From NCBI GenBank assembly GCA_963691705.1, contig OY829539.1, positions 21,374,407 through 21,438,406 on the forward strand: 64,000 nucleotides of DNA, written 5' to 3'. Below the pieces are notes generated by a model that was given only the letters and a program-made list of their open reading frames with translations, had not been told where the DNA came from and ran no database searches. This stretch comes from Viola odorata (Eukaryota > Streptophyta > Magnoliopsida > Malpighiales > Violaceae). The position numbers and the translations under genes were made by a program. Of this stretch, positions 1 through 11,820 are shown piece by piece; position 1 is the first letter of the stretch, and every line of letters starts with the position of its first letter.

Positions 1-448
1 ATAAAGCATAAATCACAAAAATATCGTACGAAGCATGCGAGCATTTTACACGAAAAAATGCGAACTGAGATCTTGGAAAGAATGAAAATGGGTCGGGCCC
101 AACTTGAAAAATAAAGGAAATGGGCCAGGAACAGTTCCTGGCCCAAAAATTAGGTTTTTAATGGTGATGGGCCGAGCTCCTCACCTCTCCGTCCCTTACC
201 GCGTGAACAAGTCCAAGGGGGGCATTGTTCACCGTCTTCCTCGTGTCGCCGGCGCCACTGCCGGCGATGGGGAGCTCCGACCAGGCAGCCAAATCGCCTG
301 GTTTTGAGCTCCAAGGAAAGCTCTCCTCCTTCACAACATGATTATGCAAAAATTAAGGATCAAAACATGCAAGAACAACATTTAATTTCATGAAAATGTC
401 AAAAATGATAATTAATGAAAAACTTGAAATTCGTTGGTTTCACTCAAC
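1..448 (-). mobile_element. LTR A, distal part (Tat-type, reverse orientation)
   Basis: This is the downstream part of a Tat-type LTR read on the minus strand. It runs off the left window edge and resumes at 3113 after a 2.65 kb insertion. It shares a GC-rich block with the inserted LTR: the tgtcgccggcg motif near 244 matches the one near 1842. No credible coding region is present; the short frames here are low-complexity or GC-rich chance frames. Confidence 0.6.
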
Positions 449-453
449 GAATC

Positions 454-3107
454 TGTCGCACCCCCTTTTTGGAATTTTCTAATGCGCGACGCGAATTTGG
501 GACGAGATGTGAGACGAAATCGGACTCATCTCACATGATGCAATGAAGTCACCACCCTATTTTGTTTCTAGGTTTAGGGAACCTATTTGTCATGGCATAA
601 AAATAAAAAGCTAGGGCAAAATGGGTCTGAACCCGAGAATAGTGGTTCGGGGTCGATTTATGGACTCGGGAAGGTGTTAGGCACCCGAGTCGCATCCAAA
701 AAGGTTACCGGATAAAAGAGGTGTTTAATCATGCTTGACAAATAAAAAGTCCTAATTTACGAGATCATGCCCAACAGATTAAAGTTTAACAATTCCTGAT
801 TATTCATACGTATTTATATAAAAAGTAAAAAGGTGAGAATGCTTACTCGGAGGAAGGAACGAGCGGTTTTCCCTTCTTTCGACGAGCATTTGCATGTTAA
901 CGATTGATACTAAATGTGCAAAAATAAATATTTAAGCATATGAATTTTACGAGCAATAAGCATGCGAATAGATATTTCATGATTTATCATATGCAGGCGA
1001 AGTAATTAATTTGATAACTAAATACGAGTAGAATAACTATTTAAATGCTTAAAAGCATGCAAAAATAATTTATCGAATGGTTTGAGCATATGATTGATTA
1101 ATATATAATTATTAAATAACATGTAAATGAAATAATTAATTTAAACATGCAATAGCACACAAATATAATTAATAATATAATATAAGCATACGATTAGTAG
1201 GCACGTGAAATGATGTACGCAAACAAAATGATTAATGTGGATGATGGAGCGCAGGCAGAATAATTAAAAAACATACGAAAATAAATAATTAAACATGCAA
1301 GCATATGAAAATAATTAAACATGTAAGCATACAAAAATAATTAAACACGCAAACGTGCGAAAATAAATAAACAGTACAAGTGCGTAAAAAAAAATAGTAC
1401 AAGTGCGAAAAATAAATAGTACAAGGGCATAAAATAAATAAATAGTACAAGTGCGGAAAATAAATAAATAGTACAAGTGCGAAAAATAAATAGTACAAGT
1501 GCACGATGGCACGAAAAAAACGACGGGACAAAAAAATTGGGCTCGGCCCACTGAGCCGAGAGTGGGCCCACCAGGCCGGGCCCAGCTCAGCTTGGGCTGA
1601 GACATCCCAAGCTTTCCTTCTCGCGTGGGCCAGGCGGCCCACTTTCCTTCTCTCGCGGGTTGAAAAGCCCCTCCTTCTCTGCTTACGCTGGGCCTGGCAC
1701 GACCCAACTTCTTTCCACATGGGCGCGCCTAGCGCGCGTCCCTCTTCTCTTCAGCCGGGCCATACTTGGCGCAGCCCAGCAAAACCAAACCCAAGCCAAC
1801 CTTAAAACAGAAGCCCGCGTTTCCTGTTCATCATCTTCCTCATGTCGCCGGCGATATCGCCGGCGACCAAGGAAGAAAAACCAGTCACCATCAAGCTCCG
1901 ATTTTAGCTAGAAAAAAAACCTTACACACACAGGAAGCTACGCATGTGATCACAGCAGAAATATTTGAGCAAAACAGTGTTAAAATAATTAAAAATGAGT
2001 TTAAATTAATTAAGGAAAACTCTGAAATTCGTTCAAATAGTTAAACGATTTGTTAAAACAAAGCAATGTAATTAAACTAGACATTAAAAATAAATTATTT
2101 AAAATTAAAACGGCCAAGGTTTTCATCAAATCACGAAGAAACCAATTTTTGAAAGATTTGCACGAAAACGCTTAGAAAAAATGAAATTTTTAACTGGAGT
2201 AACTTCAACCTTTGGTTGAAGCAACTGTTCGTGATAGAGAACAGTGCTAGAGAGATTTAGGAGAGTTTTATTCGTGAATTGGCAAGGAGAATGCTTGGAG
2301 GGCCTGGCTATTTATAGCCGAAGTTGAGTCGGTGGAGGAGAGGATGATGTCGCCTGGCTGACGTCAAAGATGGTGAGAGCTTGATGACGAGGCAGCTGTG
2401 TGTGGTTAAGGATTGTGGGCGAGGCTCGATGTTGCTGATCGCGTAGGGACGACGATCGAGGAACGCTTGCTTCTGGGTTCGTGCATGAACTGGGCATGAA
2501 GAATATGACATGCTCACGTGGTAAATACCACAGCCCTTTGATCATGGTTGACCATCTTGGTCAACCAGATCAATGGCTATGACCGAGAGTTGACTCTCCC
2601 ATTGATTTTTTTGGTTTGAGTCCGTGGTACGAGCAATTTTGCCAAAAAAAATGAATAAAAACTCAAACTGAAAATGCTAAAACATAGAATAAAATAAGCT
2701 AAAATAAGTAGCATACAGTGAGCGACAAAAAATTCATCGTATTGCTCGATAAAAATTCGCTTATAAGCGACAAAAAGTTCGAACAGAAAAAATGCTAAAA
2801 AAATAAAAATTGAGCAAAACGCAAGGAGATAGCGCGAGTTAGAAAAATTATAAAAAATAAGTAGCTAAATGAGTGAAATTGTTCGACCCTTAGTTTCGAG
2901 AATTTTACTCGGAACCGATACAAGTTCGAATGGGAAAAGTGATAAAAATGCGAAAAAATTATGGAATAAAATTTAAATGACATTAAACGTAAAAATAAAC
3001 ATCAGATTGACGAACGTAAGCGAAAGTATAATTTTTAGAAAATTGATGCTTGAAATGAGAAAATATTTGATGGTGAAAAATTAAAAGTCAAAAATCGGGT
3101 AGCAATA
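454..3107 (-). mobile_element. Solo LTR B, Tat/Ogre-like, inserted in LTR A
   Basis: A 2654 bp LTR in reverse orientation is flanked on both sides by the 5 bp direct repeat GAATC (449-453 and 3108-3112), with no internal domain. On the minus strand it starts TATTGCTACCCG, close to TGTTGCTACCCG of the Tat element at 6131, and ends ...GCGACA-like at 454 (tgtcgcacc on plus). The block 600-760 is the reverse complement of a diverged version of 8690-8830, which puts it in the same lineage. A minus-strand TATA-like box (ctataaatag) lies at 2308-2317. The first base pair is TA rather than TG, probably a mutation. A solo LTR implies LTR-LTR recombination after insertion. Confidence 0.8.
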
Positions 3108-3112
3108 GAATC

Positions 3113-4634
3113 AAAAAATAAAAAACATGGTAATTATCTACAGCATGCATAAGAATTAATAAGACACAAACACGCAATTGGTTTAATTAAAACACCAACC
3201 AAATAATTAAAACCGAGAATGGCAGAAAAAGGCAAGAAAGCTTACCGAAGGAAAGCTTAGAACTTGTGGCAACCGACGCTCTAAGTGAGCGATCAGTCAA
3301 GAGGGAGAAGAAGCGTGTAGCTTGGGGTGAATTCGTGTAGATTTCTGTTGGAGGCAATGGCCTATTTATAGGCGAGCTCGCGAGTAGAGGGAGATGCGAT
3401 GCTGCGCGTGGAGGAGCCAGGCGTCGTGCTGGCGTGGCTACGTCGTCTTGCTGGCAGGGATATGGACGTTGGTGATGATGGCGGATGGGACAGGAAGCGA
3501 CGGGAGCAAGCAGCTTGGTGGCTTGCTCCGCTGCTGCACATCGCCACTGTTTACGTGCACCATGCATGTAAATAATGGGTCGTTGATCTGGTTGACTTTC
3601 CTTGGTCAACCAGATCAACGATGATGACCATGTTGTCCTTTTAAATTTATTTAAATGGACTCCAGCCATTTTTGCGAACAACCGTTTTGAAAACTCGAGC
3701 CAAAAGTGTCAACGTGTTGAGAAAAATAAGACGAGCGAATTGATATACAGTGTGCGACAAAAGTTCGTCCCAAGCCTCGATAAAAAAATCATCTGTGAAC
3801 GAGGAAGGTTCGAACGGGAAAAATACTAGGAAATTAATTTTACGAAATAAAAAGAGGTGGCACGACCTAGAAAAATAATAAAAAAATAATTGGCCGATAA
3901 GGAAAGATGTTCGAGCCTTTTCTCCAAGAAATTTCACTCGGGAGCAAAAATGAGCTCGAACGGGATATTTGACTCGGGTAGTGGTACGAGCGAACTCGCT
4001 TGACATGAGAGAGCTCAAAAATCCGAGGTGACCAAGTTGTAGAGAAAAATGAGACGAATTTACTAGTCGACAGCGAATGAAGGAAAAAATTATTTTAACT
4101 TGTTTATTTTCTCGTTCGGAAACATGAAGATGTTCGAACGAAAAATAAATGACGTTACAACGAAAATTGCATGAAATGAAGTTGACTGGTGTGAATGAAA
4201 AAAAGAGTAGGTAATTTTCAACTGAAGAAATAACGTGTTCGATCAATGGTGCGAGAGAACTTACTCGGGTCCAATAAAAGCTCGAACAAAAATAATAATA
4301 AAATAAAAAATACTAAAAAATGTGATAAAATACTAAAAATCCTAAATTTTATGTGATGACCTAAAACGGAAAAATAAATAGTAAATGACTAACAGATAAT
4401 TAAAAATATAATTTTTAAGGCTGAAAATATTAATAATAATAATAATGAAAATATTGTGACGGAAAATTAAAAATGTGATTTATGATGTTGATGAGAATAA
4501 TAACGACGATAAACTGCGACGAGAATTAGAAAATAAATTAATGACAGTAAATTAATTAAAAATGACAGTAAGTTAAGTAAAATAACATAAATGATAAATT
4601 CAATTTAAATGGCGTCAAAATTCGGGTATCAGCA
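3113..4634 (-). mobile_element. LTR A, proximal part (Tat-type, reverse orientation)
   Basis: This is the 5' part of an older Tat-type LTR on the minus strand. It starts at 4634 as TGCTGATACCCG followed by attttgac, the diverged family start also seen at 3107 and 6131. A minus-strand TATA-like motif lies in cctatttatagg near 3361-3371. The LTR is inserted in the ATHILA-type ORF of the minus-strand Athila element and is interrupted by the solo LTR at 454-3107. Its other end is outside the window, so whether it belongs to a full element or is itself a solo LTR cannot be decided. Confidence 0.65.
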
Positions 4635-5721
4635 ATGTGCAATGATGGGTCAATAAGTTTGTGGTATTTAGAGAGGCGGGAGTTGTACACGACGTTAGAG
4701 TCATTTGTCAACTCCCGGAAGACAGCCTTGACATCAAATGTCGAGGGGTAGGCAGTAAAAGCCTTAAGGTACCAGGGGGCACCGAGGTCAGATTCAGACA
4801 CAAAACCCAGCAAATAATTAAATTGATATAGAGAGAGATGATACCATTCATTAACAAGATGAAAATTAACCACACGCATGGCACCTAGTTGCAAACTACC
4901 CTTTCCTTTGAGCTTCAAGCGCTCGAGATCAAACCAGAAAGTAGTGAAAAATTCATAGTTGAGCTCAAGGAAAGTAGGGTGCTCAAGACCAAACAAGTCA
5001 TCCCACCTAATGTTCGTAATAAGATCGCGCACACAAGCTCCTGTAACAGTTCAAAATCAAGGCGGGCACAAGGGTGCACACTCTTCCAATGCAAAACTTC
5101 AAGCTTATCCAAATGATGCTTGTCATGAAACTCAAGCCAACCATGTAAGCGAGAAAGGTCTGGGGTTACCTGGGATAGAGGCGCAGGGGTGCTTGTTCTG
5201 GCTCGGGTAAAGCGGGGTACAAGGGTGGCGATGGGCATCTTGCCCTTGCTGCTGGCGGCATTGGTAGTGACCTGCTGGGATTTCCACTGGGGCGGTGTGT
5301 TCAACTGCTTGGCGAGGGCTTTTCTCTTCCTCTTAGCTAGAGGGGTCTCCTCGTCCTCAAACCCCTTGTCAACTACTTTTTTTTTCTTCTTCCCCTTAGG
5401 AGCGGGGCTGGATTAGGTGGCCGCGTTTGGTCATGTCGCAGCTCATCGGTACCCCAATAGAGCAGGAATAGACCCGGTAATTTCTAAAGAGGTGTCGGAC
5501 TCCTCGTCCTCTTTCGAGGTCTTGATAATGGGATCGTCGGAGTCGTCTCCATCCTCGTCATCTTCCTTATCCTCTTCGTCCTCCTCATCATCATTCGCGC
5601 CATGAACATCCATGGTGTAGTTGACTGCCATGCTATCGGGCTGTCCAGATGATCGCCTGTCGAGAGCGTAAAAAATAGTTGTAAAATGAGTATGAAATGA
5701 GAATGAGTTACAACTTATCAC
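4635..5721 (-). pseudogene. Decayed ATHILA ORF-1-type protein of the minus-strand Athila element
   Basis: Minus-strand frames at 5721-5443, 5304-4915 and 5032-4635 together resemble the third ORF of the Athila element at 50881-52608. Shared landmarks are CARLDF, a GLEHPTFLELNYEFFTTFW stretch, and FRELTN near the distal end. An acidic D/E-rich stretch precedes the conserved part, as in the other copy. At least two frame changes break it, and it is cut off at 4634 by LTR A. In Athila elements this ORF lies downstream of pol and is of unknown function. The domain family (ATHILA ORF-1) is my recognition from motifs and was not checked by search. Confidence 0.65.
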
Positions 5722-6130
5722 GACCCCCTTTGACCCACAAAGGGCTTGCAGATGGTGGTAAGAGGATCACCCACAGAGACTCCTTAGGTGTGTAGTTTTT
5801 GGTTTGACTTCCTCATCACTGAGCTGGTTCATTTGATTCTGAAACTGAAAATAAAAGAACAACAATTTAAACAATAAAATGGGTTTGGTCAAGGGCTTGG
5901 CCAAGACAAAATAGCTGGGTTGGAAATTCAGAGGATGGAAATTCCTAGTAAGGGCATTTTGAAAGCTGCATTTCTTATGCTTCGATCACTGATTCAATGA
6001 TGTTCATCTTCGTCTCTATAGCGTTGCTATGGAATGCAAGGACTCCTATACACTCCTACTTCCTTCCTTTATCAAATTCCTTAGCGGGTACTCCCTACTA
6101 GACAATCCTAACCAAATAGCACCTTGCTGG
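5722..6130 (-). mobile_element. Internal remnant of the minus-strand Athila element
   Basis: About 400 bp between the ATHILA-type ORF and the Tat insertion, with no clear coding sequence. The last five bases (GCTGG, 6126-6130) are the target-site duplication of the Tat element and recur at 18732-18736. Athila sequence therefore resumes at 18737. Only about 2.5 kb of Athila interior survives in the window, so its pol has been lost. Confidence 0.55.
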
Positions 6131-8940
6131 TGTTGCTACCCGATTTTTGACATGAGTAATCGTTACCATATCATAACATACCCACATTTTTATTTTTATT
6201 TTATCGTCCATAATTATTGTTAATTATATTGTCAAGTATTATTATTATTATTATCATTATTATTATTACCATTATTTATTTTTTCGTATCTTCTTATTTT
6301 ATTTTATTTTTTGTTCGTATTTTTATTCGAGCTTTTATCGGTTTATCGGACCGTTAGCTCGAACTAAATAATATAAATACCCATGATCACCGAACCACCT
6401 CTCTTCTTCCTCATTTTTCAAATGAAATCTGATAAAAGTTGTTCACCTCTCCCATTGTCAAAGGGAATCAGACACAAACGGCTCTTTTCCTCAGTTTTCA
6501 AAAGAAAATCTGAGAGAGCCGGCTCTCCTCTCCATTTGTCAAAGCAGATCCCATGAACCCCGCTCAGTCTTCCAATTTTTCTTCAAAAATCTCTGACAAA
6601 CATTTGAATTAATCTCAATCCCTTCTCTCATCGCCATGGCCGGACCCCTACCTCCTCAATGTACCTCACCCTCTATAAATTAATAGCAAAACTCGAACAA
6701 CCTGGGGGGGGGGCAATCTCAATCCTTGCAATAAATCAATTCCAGCATCAAAGCCAATTTTCCAATCCAGCTTTCCCCAAATCAATACTTCTGCACAAAA
6801 TTAACCGAACCAAAAATCAACTCCTCAAACCCACACCTCACTGCCCAAACCCGCTCCCATCAAAACCAGTCACAAACAGCCCTAAAACAGTCCCAAATCA
6901 GCCCTAAAATCTACCCAAAAACAGTCCCAAATCAACCCCCAAACCAGCCCCAAATCAGTCCCAAAATCAGCCCCAAATCAACCCCCAAACCAGCCCCAAA
7001 TCCACCCAAAATCAGCCCCAAATCTGCACCGAAACCAGCCCCGAATCAGTACCAAATCAGCCCCAAACCAGTCCCAAAATCAACCCCAAAATCCACCCAA
7101 AATCAGCTCCAAAACCTCCATCAAAGCAGCTCCAAAACCTCCATCAAAACAGCCCCAAAGACAGCCACGCCGCTCAGCACCACCGCCGCTTCCTCCCTCG
7201 TCACCGCACTACAACCACACCGACACAGTAATCTCCTTTTTATTTTCTTGTCACCATGATATTTGTTTGTTTGATGGGTTAATTGTGCAGGAAAGAAGCT
7301 AAGAAAAAAAAAAGAATAAGAATGAGATGTTGGTAGCTACAGGAGGCGCAGAGAGGAAAGAAGAAGATGAGATGCAATTCGTATTTTTTTTAGGTTAATT
7401 GTTAAGTGTTTGTTTGGGCTAAAAAAAGAGAAGTGGTGCATTTGTTTTAATTTTGGTAGGCAATGGGCCGGCCCATGTAAAAGAAGGAAAGAGGCTTGGT
7501 TTGGTTGTTTAATTTTGGGTGATGGGCCAGCCCATTAGAAGTGTTTGTAATATTTATTTATTTGCTTCTTTATTTTTATTACTCGTGCTACTAACTAATC
7601 GGTGATGCAGGTATCCGCTCGAGGAGATGTTCGTTAGTTATTCCATTTATCGAATGCATGATTATTTAGAATTGCTAGAATTTAAATTAACCTATTTCGC
7701 ATGAGAATTAATTTATATCAACAACTCCCTTTAATAATTTTACTCAAATCGACCCTTGCTTGAACGATTAGGATTAGTAATTACTCAACTTTAATTTTTA
7801 TTAAATGTATGAAATAAAATAGGATTAGTAATAAACATCACTCTTTAATTTAATTGCATGATTATTAATTATTAAAATCCTTAAATTTTCAATAAATCCC
7901 TAAAAATCAAAATGAATAAAATCAATCAAAGAAAATTAAACAAAGTAGTAATCAAAACATAGGATATAAATCTTTCCAATAACTTAAGCTCAATCAAAAA
8001 ATTTAAGATAGTAAATCACCAAAGAGAATATTCATTTGAAAGCGAAAAGATAGTAAATGGGTCTTAAGCCCAACTCGTAGAAAATACCTCCATATTAATC
8101 CCTCTTAAAAATTCCTTAAAATGAGATTTTAAATCTTTAATGTTGTGTGATCATTTAAATTTAGAAATCCTTCATTATTTTACGCTCACGAATATATTTT
8201 AATTTATGCTATCTTGATGAATGTGTTATGTGCGCGACTTCGACCCCATTTCCCGGTTTTTCTCTTTTCAACGTGTTTTCGCATTCACTCAAAAAAGGGT
8301 ACTTTGCTAGTCTATGCATGCTTAGAATCACTTAGTAAATAGGGTTAATCACGTGCATTAGCCCAATGATGATAGTGTTTCAAACGTGATGATAGTGAAT
8401 TCATTCACCGTGATTCGTCTGTGATTCGCTAGGGCCGTCGCTTTGGTGAAGATTAATAATAAAATGGTAGTAATTTCACTAAAATTTGCATGTAATCGGA
8501 CTAATTTTGAACTCGGCTAAATTAAACTGGAATAGGTATGCAACCAACCTTTTTTTATTTTTTAGAGGATCAAAAAATGTTATTTTCTCTTAAACAACTC
8601 GACAATAATTAGGATAAAATCAACCAAACAAACTAAAAAACTAAAGCGATGATCCCCTCTGAGGGCCAAATTACTTGTTTTCAACGTGATTTTTAAACAC
8701 CTCTTTTTAGAACCGGTAACCTTTTTAAGGATGAGACTCGGGTGCCTAACACCTTCCCGAGTCCATAATACGACCCCGAATCGTAGTTCTCGGGTTTAGA
8801 CCCTTTTATTTGTGCCTTAGTTTTTATTTTATTTCTTTTACAAACTTTTTAGGTTTCCCTAAACCTTAGAAAATAGGGTGGCGACTTCATTGTTATGTGA
8901 ATTTCTTTGCGTCCCGAATTTCGCTCGCGACGGTGCGACA
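6131..8940 (+). repeat. 5' LTR of the Tat/Ogre-like element
   Basis: A 2810 bp LTR starting TGTTGCTACCCG and ending GGTGCGACA. It is almost identical to 15921-18731; one clear indel is a ten- versus eleven-G run near 6704. A TATA-like ctataaatta lies near 6671-6681. A cytosine-rich tandem region at 6880-7160 follows. Confidence 0.92.
6880..7160 (+). repeat. C/A-rich degenerate tandem repeat inside the LTR
   Basis: Short units of the type CCAAATCAGCC or CAAACCAGCCC recur about twenty times, followed by CCTCCATCAAARCAGC units. The strand is almost free of G. The same block is at 16670-16950 in the 3' LTR. It lies downstream of the TATA-like motif, so it would fall in R/U5 of the element transcript. 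Confidence 0.75.
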
Positions 8941-8943
8941 GTT

Positions 8944-8961
8944 TGGCGACTCCACTGGGGA
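8944..8961 (+). other. Primer-binding site
   Basis: TGGCGACTCCACTGGGGA begins three bases after the 5' LTR. The TGG start pairs with a tRNA CCA end. PBSs of this form are typical of Ogre-type elements, which use a tRNA-Arg. The exact tRNA was not checked. Confidence 0.8.
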
Positions 8962-9511
8962 CTTTAGGGTCGAAGCCGGAATTATTTGCTTGAGGTGTTT
9001 ATTGTTGTTATTTATTTGTTTACCCGCTTTGATATCAATTGTTGCCTTCTCACTCGCATCACGCATAATGCCCTGCCGCCGGGCCCTTCCCAAATAAGAT
9101 TAGGTTGGTAATTAGTGAAGCCCTGGGGCACATGTTCCAGTAAGCTTTCATGAAACCAAACTCGGACTAGAACCCCTAAATGGGTGAGCGCCCCGATTCT
9201 TTAATGTTTCGGTAAGCAATCACGTACCCATTTACTGAGGGACCACTTCTATGGTATCGTCCGGGAGCCTTTCAGCCAGTTAGAAGTAGTTGAAATCACC
9301 CCAGCATATGCATCATGATCGTATGTATATGTTCCAATTTGCTTCACTGTTGCCATGATATATCGCTTGTATATTTTCCAATATTACTAATTTCTTCTCG
9401 TCCTTGTTATTTTTAACCCATCCTTTGCTCCGTATATTTTTTTTTTTACCTATTTAATTTACTAATATATAAATTCCTTTTTAACAGAGACCCATCCTGC
9501 TTATTCATTCA
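8962..9511 (+). other. Untranslated leader of the Tat/Ogre-like element
   Basis: About 550 bp between the PBS and the first ORF, with no credible coding region. Pyrimidine-rich stretches occur near 9400-9480. Confidence 0.5.
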
Positions 9512-11161
9512 ATGGTGGCACCCATGATGCTTTCACTTGATATTTTTGGGAAGTTGAGCTACAACGATCAGTCTATGCGAGGGGACATGTTGGGGAAGAG
9601 TTTTGTTCTTGATGTCACAACTAAGGTTAAGGTGGAGATGATAGAATTTGATGTTGCTAAGATCAGGAAGTTGAGGAATGAGTTGACTAAAGACGAAGAA
9701 ATGCAATTTAAGAAAAACTATGGAAAACTTCTGACACTAATAGGTGTGGAAGTTGATTTGGGTTGTATCCAAGCAGCTCTAAAGTTCTGGGACCCCTACC
9801 ACAGATGCTTCTCTTTCAACCAAGGAATAGATCTGACTCCTACTCTGGAAGAATATGCCGTACTATTGAACTTCACTCCTCCAATTTCATCTATATACCA
9901 AAACGTTCGCTCTAAGTCAGCCGATGTCAAGCTGAGACTAGACCAATTGGTGGGGATCACAGCTCGTCAGAAGGACGGGAAATATATCTGGTGCTGGCCG
10001 GATATCGCAGAACAATTTCATTTGTCCTATGGAGAAAAGCGTTTGAGGATTCTAGCCTTCGCCGTAATGGGGCTTGTCTTGTTCCCTAATATGAAGAACT
10101 GTATCGACTTTGAAGCAGCCAATGTATTTTGTGAAATGGAGATAAATAAGATCAACCCTACGACAGCTATTTTGGCGGAGACATTTCGTTCCTTGGATCT
10201 TTGTAGAAGGACTAAAAAGGGAAGGTTCACTTATTGCACTCAACTATTAACAGTATGGTTGATCAGTCACTTCAAGCAGGCACCAAATCAGTCTCTGTTT
10301 TCTCCGAGCTATCTGGGCATGGATCCTTTGGTAAAGGTCATTGGGGGAATGGGCCAAGAAGTAGCCGTGGATAAATGGAAAATGGAAGATAAAGAGGCCT
10401 GGGTCGGCAGATTCCTGAATCTTTCTGAAGAAGATATCGACAGACACGCCAAATGGTTGCGAGCTGCTAATCCTATTGTAAGTTGCGGGGACTTATTGTG
10501 GGTCCCCTTGATCGGAGCAAGAGGATGTGTGCCCTATTGCCCAGCTCTTGTCCTTGACCAATTTTGCATTATGCAAATTATCCCCGCCACTTTCGGTATG
10601 CCGAGCTCGAGTCCACCACACTCAGAAGAGACTGACACCCTACATCAGTATGTGAATCAGTGGCGTACCCCATTTTGCCTTGAGGGACATACTATCCCTA
10701 CTCGGCCAACAAAGGAATACTCAGAATGGCGGAGGAACAGGATTAATGGAAATGTTTTGCCCCTTCCAGAAAGCAGGAATTCTATGGAAGAAGAAGGTGA
10801 ATGCCATGCCAATGTAGAGGTTAGTTATGTGGCTTATGCCCAGTTGATGGAGCAATTACTAGTAGTGAAAGAAGAACGAGATCTGGTGATGAAAGAGAGG
10901 GATAATCTGTTGATTGACAAGACGGACTTGGAGCTTAAGATATGTGGATTGGAGAGACGTGATAGTGAGAACGTACAAATGAACCTTAGAAACCAAAGGA
11001 TAGCCAATGGAAACTTTAGAAAGAGATTAAAAGAAGAAGTCAATAAAAGGGAGATTTCAAGCGCTTTGGTCCGAGAGAAAGATGCAATGATTGAGATTTT
11101 GACTGATCGCATCAAAGAGAAAACCAGCATAGATGGAGAGAATCAAGTCTTGCGAGCCTGA
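9512..11161 (+). CDS. ORF1 of the Tat/Ogre-like element, DUF7745-like protein
   Basis: A 549-codon uninterrupted frame. The N-terminal two thirds is a globular helical region with landmarks such as LTPTLEEYAVLL (near residue 110) and WPDIAEQF. It resembles the plant DUF7745/plant-mobile-domain type proteins often found next to Ty3/gypsy remnants. Residues from about 440 onward are a charged coiled coil (KEERDLVMKERDNLL). No enzyme motif is recognised. Ogre elements are known for an extra ORF of unknown function before gag, and the position here fits. The long open frame in an otherwise gutted element suggests it was functional until recently. The family name is from memory of the pattern and would need a profile search. 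Confidence 0.7.
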   Translation: MVAPMMLSLDIFGKLSYNDQSMRGDMLGKSFVLDVTTKVKVEMIEFDVAKIRKLRNELTKDEEMQFKKNYGKLLTLIGVEVDLGCIQAALKFWDPYHRCFSFNQGIDLTPTLEEYAVLLNFTPPISSIYQNVRSKSADVKLRLDQLVGITARQKDGKYIWCWPDIAEQFHLSYGEKRLRILAFAVMGLVLFPNMKNCIDFEAANVFCEMEINKINPTTAILAETFRSLDLCRRTKKGRFTYCTQLLTVWLISHFKQAPNQSLFSPSYLGMDPLVKVIGGMGQEVAVDKWKMEDKEAWVGRFLNLSEEDIDRHAKWLRAANPIVSCGDLLWVPLIGARGCVPYCPALVLDQFCIMQIIPATFGMPSSSPPHSEETDTLHQYVNQWRTPFCLEGHTIPTRPTKEYSEWRRNRINGNVLPLPESRNSMEEEGECHANVEVSYVAYAQLMEQLLVVKEERDLVMKERDNLLIDKTDLELKICGLERRDSENVQMNLRNQRIANGNFRKRLKEEVNKREISSALVREKDAMIEILTDRIKEKTSIDGENQVLRA

Positions 11162-11820
11162 GTAGTGGTTTTAGAAGTTGAAGCGAAGGTGCAGAAGAAG
11201 AAGGTTGCCTTGATGGAGCAGATGGGAGAAAATTCCACCAGCAGTCAAGCCTCAAGATGTTGATTTATTTTAATGTTGCGGTTGTATTGTTTTAATGGGA
11301 GCAAGTACTTAGAGGTGTTTTACTTTGGATGTACGTTTTTTCAAATAATTGGTCACCATCATATGAATGATGGTTATATCTTCTTCATGGATGGTTACCA
11401 TTTGCAAATTGCTTAACCTTACCTTGCTTCGATGCCTCTCTTTCATTTCCCTTTGCAGTTCCTGGAATGAATAGAAATTTCCCTTTGTGATTTCGAGAAT
11501 GAATTGAAGCTCTTCTCTTGCAAAACAGACTTGACAGCTAGAGACCGATAAAGAAGATTATTCATGATCCAAGATTGAGTTTGGATTTTGGAAAAGAAAC
11601 GTAAGGGGCGGGGACCCTAGCCTTGTTAAAAGGTTAGGAAAGGCTGTCAATTACGAGATCTTCCATCTTCCATCTTGATCAAGGAATCGTCAATATATGT
11701 TGTCAGGAATGAATAGAAGCTTCCCTCTTCCCTCGTGAATGAATAGAAGCTTCCTTTAGTATTTTTCCCTCTTGTCTCGGGAATGAATCGAAGCTTCCTT
11801 TCGTCAACCTCGTCGGTATA
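11162..11820 (+). other. Spacer between ORF1 and the gag-like ORF
   Basis: About 660 bp with no convincing ORF. It contains several copies of a GAATGAATAGAAGCTTCC-like unit (near 11465, 11497, 11708, 11738 and 11782), a short degenerate dispersed repeat. An intron may span its end, because a good acceptor occurs at 12004. Confidence 0.45.

Noticed and set aside
1289..1720. Several overlapping frames in the solo LTR
   Set aside because: Low-complexity AT repeats plus a GC-rich block inside an LTR; no domain and no conservation with the sister LTR.
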